Source of the DNA: Lactobacillales bacterium
Lineage (GTDB): Bacteria > Bacillota > Bacilli > Lactobacillales > Vagococcaceae
Reading direction: 5' to 3'
DNA: 6,223 bases
Assembly (NCBI GenBank): GCA_015655485.1
Contig: JAATEZ010000400.1
Location: 1 to 6,223, forward strand
How positions within the stretch are numbered: the stretch's first letter is position 1; the number at the start of each line of letters is the position of its first letter. Below the pieces are notes generated by a model. The model was not told where the DNA came from. It searched no databases and worked only from the letters and a program-made list of their open reading frames with translations. A program made the translations under genes and the position numbers. Of the stretch, positions 1 to 6,223 are shown piece by piece.

Positions 1-1181
1 GTGATCGCCGCCTCCATACCGCCCGGTCCGCCGCCAACAACAAGGACAGAACGCTTTTCGAACGATTTTTCAAGCTGATAATCTTTTTCGGCATAACATA
101 ATGGATTGACAGCACAATAATAATGTTTTCCACTAAATCCGCCTAATAAGCATTCATTACAACCAATACAAGGTGTGATATCAGTGATATTTCCCTCTTT
201 TACTTTTTTTGCCCAATAAGGATCAGCCAGCATCTGATGAGCCAAAGCGACAAAATCAGTTTTGTTCTCGACTAAAACTGATTCCGCCAATGAAGGATCG
301 AACAATTTCCCTTGACTGATCACCGGGATCGATACGGCTTTTTTTACCGCACTGGCGACTCTCATCTGATGACCTTGTTCTTCATAAACTGTCGAAATCG
401 CTTTATACCATACTTCATAGCAGCCTACATCAACATGCAGCGCATCGACTTTTGCAGCTTCAAAGATTTTTGCCATTTCAATCCCCTCGGAGAGCTCTCT
501 GCCGCCTTCAATCCCATGGTAAGCTGTATACTTCATAATGACTGGAAAATCAGATCCGCAATTATCGCGGATCGACTGGATCGCTTCTAAAGAAAACCGC
601 AGGCGATTTTCCAGACTGCCGCCGTATTCATCGGTTCGCTGATTCCATAAAGTAGAATGAAACTGATCCATCAAATAGCCGCCGTATCCATGAATTTCCA
701 CCGCATCTGCTCCGGCTGCCTGTGCTAAACTGGCGGAGTAGCCGATACGTTCAACTAAATAGTGGATATCCTCTTTACTCAAGGCTTTGCACTTAAGCTC
801 CGGAAACCAAAATGAATGAGCCTGATCACTGGCAGAGTAAGGTGCATTATAGGGATCCGTATAGACCATCCGGCCTAATCCTGGTGTGATCTGCACACAA
901 ACTTTTGCTCCGTAATGATGACAACGCTCAATCAATACCGCCAATTTTTCCACATGATGAAAGTTTGACAATTCGTTTTCAGGCCGTTCTTCAAATTTAG
1001 TGGTGGCAATATTCGCTCCTGTGATGATCAGCCCCGCCTCTCCTTTCGCCCGTTCTTCAAAATAATTGATCGCATTGTAGCTGTAGCTCCCATCTGCTTC
1101 TGGTTTCGTACCCATCGGAGCCATGATGACACGATTTTTAAGTTTCATACTGCCAATATTTCCTTTTTCGAAAAGTTTCAC
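1..1181 (-). CDS. OYE-like NADH:flavin oxidoreductase with Fe-S motif, 5' part (OYE-A)
   Basis: Partial gene: 393 codons are visible and the C-terminal third lies beyond the left edge. The GTG at 1179-1181 is chosen as start because AGGAGGT sits 7 nt upstream; the next in-frame start, an ATG ending at 1148, has no such site. Residues 1-330 form an Old Yellow Enzyme-type FMN TIM barrel: KNRVIMAPMGT near 15-25, then HGYGGYLMDQF (164-174) and RTDEYGGSLENR (182-193). A cysteine motif C338-x2-C341-x2-C344-x11-C356 follows, as for a 4Fe-4S cluster, with spacing closer to trimethylamine dehydrogenase than to E. coli FadH. VLVVGGGPGGMEAA (379-392) begins the FAD-binding Rossmann fold. By family it should be a cytosolic enzyme moving electrons from NAD(P)H through FAD and Fe-S to FMN and onto an unsaturated substrate. 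There is no signal peptide. Oddities are QITPGLGR for the usual QLxHAGR, GKL for GRI/GRL, and AHQMLADP for GRxxLADP. It is divergent from the TetR gene, which probably controls it. The substrate is unknown. Confidence 0.9.
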   Translation of the reverse strand, partial: MKLFEKGNIGSMKLKNRVIMAPMGTKPEADGSYSYNAINYFEERAKGEAGLIITGANIATTKFEERPENELSNFHHVEKLAVLIERCHHYGAKVCVQITPGLGRMVYTDPYNAPYSASDQAHSFWFPELKCKALSKEDIHYLVERIGYSASLAQAAGADAVEIHGYGGYLMDQFHSTLWNQRTDEYGGSLENRLRFSLEAIQSIRDNCGSDFPVIMKYTAYHGIEGGRELSEGIEMAKIFEAAKVDALHVDVGCYEVWYKAISTVYEEQGHQMRVASAVKKAVSIPVISQGKLFDPSLAESVLVENKTDFVALAHQMLADPYWAKKVKEGNITDITPCIGCNECLLGGFSGKHYYCAVNPLCYAEKDYQLEKSFEKRSVLVVGGGPGGMEAAI

Positions 1182-4100
1182 AATATTGACCTCCTAAAAA
1201 ATTTTTTATTATTAAAACACTTTTAAAATGGGATTTATAAAAGTGATTTTAATCACAATTATTACTCGAGTAAAGTTTAACATTCCCTCAGTATTAATTC
1301 AATCTCTTTTAATTTTTTTTTAATTGGTATACTATTATTCTAAAGCAATAAATTACTGAGGAGTTCTTAAATGAAAAAACAGTCTACTAAAGAAATAATT
1401 TTACAAGCTTCTTTTGATTTGTTTAAAGAAAAAGGCTATGATTCAGTCACCTTAAAAGAAATATGTGATCAGTGCCAGCTGACCAAGACTGCTTTCTATT
1501 ATCATTTTTCTTCAAAGGAAAATCTATTGATTCATTATTACGACTCTGTTATTGATAAAATCAGCAACAAAAGCATTGCTTTTGTTAACGCTCAAAATTA
1601 CTGGGAGCAAATAATAATTTGTTTTGATGAATTGCTGCAAGCAGATCTGGAACTTGGTCCGGATTTGACTAGTCAGCTTTTCATTACAAATCTGAGAGAA
1701 GACAAAGGTACTTTCAACTTCAACCCTGTATTGACTGATATGTGTCTTATTCTAATCAAAAAAGCGCAGGATGCCGGTCAAATATTGAACCAAAAAGCCC
1801 CAAATGAACTTTATCAGGCGGCCGCTTTTCTTTTTACTGGTTACGAAACCATGTGGTGTATCAAAAAAGGGAAATTCGATCGAAAACAAATCATGCGGCA
1901 ATCTCTGGAAACTATTTTCGAAACAGCTCCTGAATTTTGCTTAAAAAATAGAATCGATCCTAACCAAATTTTCTTGATTTGAAAAGTTTCTGGATATAAA
2001 AAAATCGGGATCCAACCAATACACAGCAAGGGCCTGGGGTCAAAACTTTTGAAGTTTTGACCCCAGGCCCTTAAAATTCGAATAAACAATGGGTCAAAAA
2101 CAGCTTCTTCGAGAATAATCCGAACTATCCAGAAAAAAGGAGAAGCAATTTTCGGATAGTTCGTTTTATTTCCGAAGCTGAACACTTTTGGCCCAACCTC
2201 TTGATCCATAATGATAGACAATACTTGTTTGAAAGCTACTATAAAAAAAATAAAGTAAGAACAAATCCAATTGTTATGAAAACTAAATATTTTACAATTT
2301 ATCCGCAACTGCTAAAGCCGCCTCTGTTGCTGAATTTGCCTGCCCAACTTTTTTTGCGTCTCCGATAACATAGACTTCCGGGACGATTCCGGTTAAAACC
2401 TGTTCTAACGGATTAACAGATTTGACTCCCATGGCTAAAACAATACTATCAAATCCAGTTTGAGTCTTTATTTCGCCATTTTGTTCATAAATAACCCCAT
2501 CCGGCAAAAATTCTTTGATTTGCGCATTCATGATCAAACCAGTCCCGCATGCGAGAACACGTTCAACCAAATGCTCTCTGATGCCCAGAAAAGTTTCCAT
2601 AGCAATATCCGGCAGCCTGTCGATGATCGTCGACTGCCTATTGTGACTGCCCAGAAAAGCAGCCGTTTCACTGCCTACCATGCCGCCCCCGGCGATCAAT
2701 ACATTGCGGCCAACAGTCTTTATTCCTGCCAATACATCCACTGCTTGAACAAAATCAGGATGATCGATGCCGGCGATATTCGGCAGCAACGGTTCTCCTC
2801 CAGTGGCAATGATCACTGCATCCGGTCTTTCACTTTCAACAAGTTCTTTGGTAACTTCTGTATTCTGCCTAAATACCACACCATATTTATTTCCCATTGT
2901 TACATAATATTTCAATGCGCCAAAAATCAAATGTTTGGACGGCGGTATGCCCGCTACACGAAACTGACCGCCAAGTTTATCAGATTTTTCATACAAAGTA
3001 ACCTGATGCCCGCGCTTTGCCGACACCCAGGCGGCTTCAAGACCAGCTGGACCCCCGCCAATGATCATAACCTTTTTAGGATGTTCTGTTTTTTCTAATT
3101 TATATTCCCCCTCATGTCCAGTACGCGGATTGACCAGACACGAAATTTTCAATTTTTTCGGATCCATAAGATACCCGGCACAAGACTGCAGACAAGCAAT
3201 ACAAGGAGTGATCTCAGAAGTCCGGCCTTCTTTCACCTTATTGGGAAATTCCGGGTCCGCAAGCGACTCTCTGCCCAAAGAAACGAAATCTGCTTTTCCT
3301 GTTGCCAAAACGTCTTCTGCAATTTCCGGTGTATTTAATCTTCCCACAGCGATCACAGGGATAGAAATCGATTCTCTGATTTCTTTTGCCGTATAAGCAT
3401 TGAAGCCTGCTGGTGTATCCGCCGGCATAAACATCCACTTTAAACTGCCGTAAGTACAAATAGACACATGGATCGCATCCGCTCCCGCTTCTTCAAAATA
3501 TTGCGCTAATAATTTAGTGTCGGTAACAGTCAATCCATCATCGACCTTTTCATCCCTGCTGATCCGCACCAATACAGAAAAATCTCGGCCGCATTTTCTC
3601 TTGATATTTTTAATGATCTCAACCGGAAATTTTGCCCTTCCTTCCAAACTGCCGCCAAACTCATCAAAACGCTTATTCACTTGAGGAGATAAAAATTGAG
3701 CCACTAAATAACCGTGAGCCGCGTGAACTTCTACTGCATCAAAACCGCTGTCTTTCGCTCTCTTGGCCGCATCTCCAAATTTTTCGATCAATGTATAAAT
3801 TTCAGTGATCGTTAATTCATGAGGAACGGTATCAAATACCGGGCAGGCCACTGCGGAAGCTGAAACCGGCTGTCTGCCGATCAGTTCAGAAGAAGTTTGT
3901 CGACCCGCATGATGCAGCTGAACTGCCATTTTCGTTCCATACCGGTGAACGGATTCAGTGAGTTTCTTCCAATCAGGAATAAACTCATCACTCCAAAGTC
4001 CCAGCTGATTGGGAGTACAGATTCCTTCTTTATCTACACCGGTCACTTCAGCTATGATGAGCCCATAGCCTCCTTTAGCTCGCTCCGTATAATAGTCAAT

Positions 4101-6223
4101 AGACTGTTGTGTTATATGTCCCTTGCTATCCCCGTAGCTGGTTCCCATTGCTGGCATGACAAACCGATTTTTTAACCATAAAGAGCCGATTTTTCCTTCA
4201 CTTAATAAATTTTTGTAACGCATCTGCTTTTCCTTTCTGCATTTTTTAATGCCCATTCCTTTTAGTGTTTGAATCTTTTCTTTTCAAAAGCAAAAGGAAA
4301 GAGTATGATATTGTTAATAGTTTAACAAGCAAGTACCGGCTCTTTCCATTTGCCTGAAAAGAGTATACGGCAAATCCGCCTTGAAAGCATTGGCTCAAAA
4401 TCAAAAAATCAACTGTAATAACAGGCATCATGCACAACAGCACTCTTTAGATTTTATATTTTCTGGGCTGCTGATAGTTACGCTGTGAACAAACTGCTTT
4501 GAGTCAATAGACAGGAGGAGAAGAATGATCAACTATTTATTACTTAAAAAAAAATTACCTCAATATCATTTGCAATGTATGCAAGGAATAAATACTTCTT
4601 TTTATCAATGCAATACCTTGACTGATCATGCCATTCTGAAAAAAGGAACTCTTTATATTGGTTACTCAAAACATTTGAAAACAGACTATTTGACCGATCG
4701 ATCGATTGGTTTCTTGCTACTGGACCAGCCCGATCATGATTTTCCTGAAAATCAGGCGGCTATTCTTTTTACGCCGGATCAAGAGATTGATATTATGGAA
4801 TTGCTGTATGAAGTCCAATGCATTTTTCAGCAGCAAATGAGTCTTTTAAATGACAGTTCTTTATTCATTGACGGTTTATTGCAAGAAAAGAATATTTCTG
4901 AACTGATAGATATTGGGGAACAGCTTTTGGGAAATCCCATTATGCTGACAAATGCCTCTTTCAAAGTGATCTATATGTCAAAAGATCAAAATGTGGCGGA
5001 CAGAGTTTGGCTGGATGCCCAAAAATTAGGCTATTGCAGTGCCGAATCCATCTCGTTTTTTAAGCAAGACAACGCGTCAACTATTCTATACAGCCATAAA
5101 AAAGCCTTTATCTATAAAACTGGATTAGGCAAGCAAATGCCGCGAATCTTGAAAAAAATAACAACCCGCAATAAAGTTTTAGGTTATTTGGTTGTATTTG
5201 AAGCCAAACAAAAATTGGAGGATCATCATTTAGAAATGACCGATTTTCTTTGCAACTTTTTAGCAATAGAGATGAAAAATAATGTAACTGAAGACACGAC
5301 AGATAAAATTTATGAAAGCCTGATTTTGGATTTGCTGCATCCAAAAGATTTATCCGATTTTTCATTATCTGACCGGCTCCACTCCGCTGAGTGGCTGATC
5401 AAACCGATTCTTCGGCTTATTTATATTGAAGTGGATCAAAAAAAAACACTGGAATTTTATTTTGATTATATTTATAGCAGATTGCAGAACATTAATCTAT
5501 TTGCCCGAGTAGTTCATTTTGATAAAAATATTTTGATCGTTCTTAATTATAATTCGGCTGAAGATTATGGTTCCATGGCTATTAAAATCGATCAGCTTTT
5601 AGAACAATACCAGTTGTTCTGGGGGATCAGCCGTTCCTTCTCAAAACTATCGGAAATTTACGACTATTATCTACAGGCGAAAACTGCTTTGACTTTAGGC
5701 AAACTTTTACAAAAAGATGCTCATTCCTTTTATTATAAAGATTTGGGCTGCTATCATTTGTTGAGTTGTATGGAAAATCAGCAGCTGCATGGATTATGCT
5801 CTTCTCACTATATTTTACTGGATCGACATGATCAATTGAATTCCACTGAATATTGTGAAACTCTTTATCAATACATTTTAGCGGCCGACAATATATCCGT
5901 CGCAGCAAAAGCTTTGCAGATCCATAGAAATACGATGACTTACCGCATAGAAAAAATTACTCAGATCACCCAGATAAACTTGGCCAATGGAGAAGAATTA
6001 TTTCAATTTTATTTCACAAAAAAAATAATGAATTGGCTTAATAAACAACTTTGACAAAAAATTAAGTTAGGAACAGGGAGCAAACTTAAATTGAGTCCAC
6101 AGAAGCTTTGTTTTCAAATATCCAATTAAAGAAAAGAAAACCTCTGGATGCTTTCATTCCAGAAGTTTTCCTGATGTTTAAAGAAAGAGGATCAATCATT
6201 TTTTATCCTGCCCATAATGATCA

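Overview
The window looks like a chromosomal stretch from a low-GC, anaerobic or facultative Gram-positive bacterium (Bacillota). The grounds are AT-rich intergenic DNA, strong AGGAGG-type ribosome binding sites, a GTG start with a consensus Shine-Dalgarno, and gene families common in gut Firmicutes. The genus cannot be fixed from the sequence; an Enterococcus-like host is a guess.

Layout, left to right: (1) positions 1-1181, minus strand, the N-terminal 393 codons of an Old Yellow Enzyme-type NADH:flavin oxidoreductase with an Fe-S motif ("OYE-A"), cut by the left edge; (2) 1182-1370, a divergent promoter region with two perfect-arm palindromes; (3) 1371-1982, plus strand, a TetR/AcrR-family repressor; (4) 1983-2291, a convergent intergenic region with no credible gene but two striking inverted-repeat structures, a perfect 21-bp stem and a ~104-nt composite stem-loop, which share a 9-mer; (5) 2292-4223, minus strand, a complete 643-aa second flavin oxidoreductase ("OYE-B") of the 2-enoate reductase / 2,4-dienoyl-CoA reductase / BaiCD-BaiH architecture (FMN TIM barrel, 4Fe-4S cysteines, FAD and NAD(P)H Rossmann domains); (6) 4224-4524, a second divergent promoter region, with a TTGTTAA-N4-TTAACAA palindrome inside a candidate promoter; (7) 4525-6054, plus strand, a 509-aa PucR/CdaR-type regulator; (8) 6055-6223, a tail with a hairpin best read as a terminator for a minus-strand gene lying mostly beyond the right edge.

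The organisation is two mirror-image modules side by side. Each encodes a large soluble, probably oxygen-sensitive flavin/Fe-S ene-reductase transcribed away from its own regulator: OYE-A with TetR, OYE-B with PucR-type. The simplest reading is two separately induced systems that reduce activated C=C bonds (or related groups) of different small molecules with NAD(P)H. Substrates cannot be read from the sequence. OYE-A departs from the family at several normally conserved cofactor-site positions and is the more unusual enzyme; OYE-B is canonical. No mobile-element gene, RNA gene or CRISPR array was recognised.
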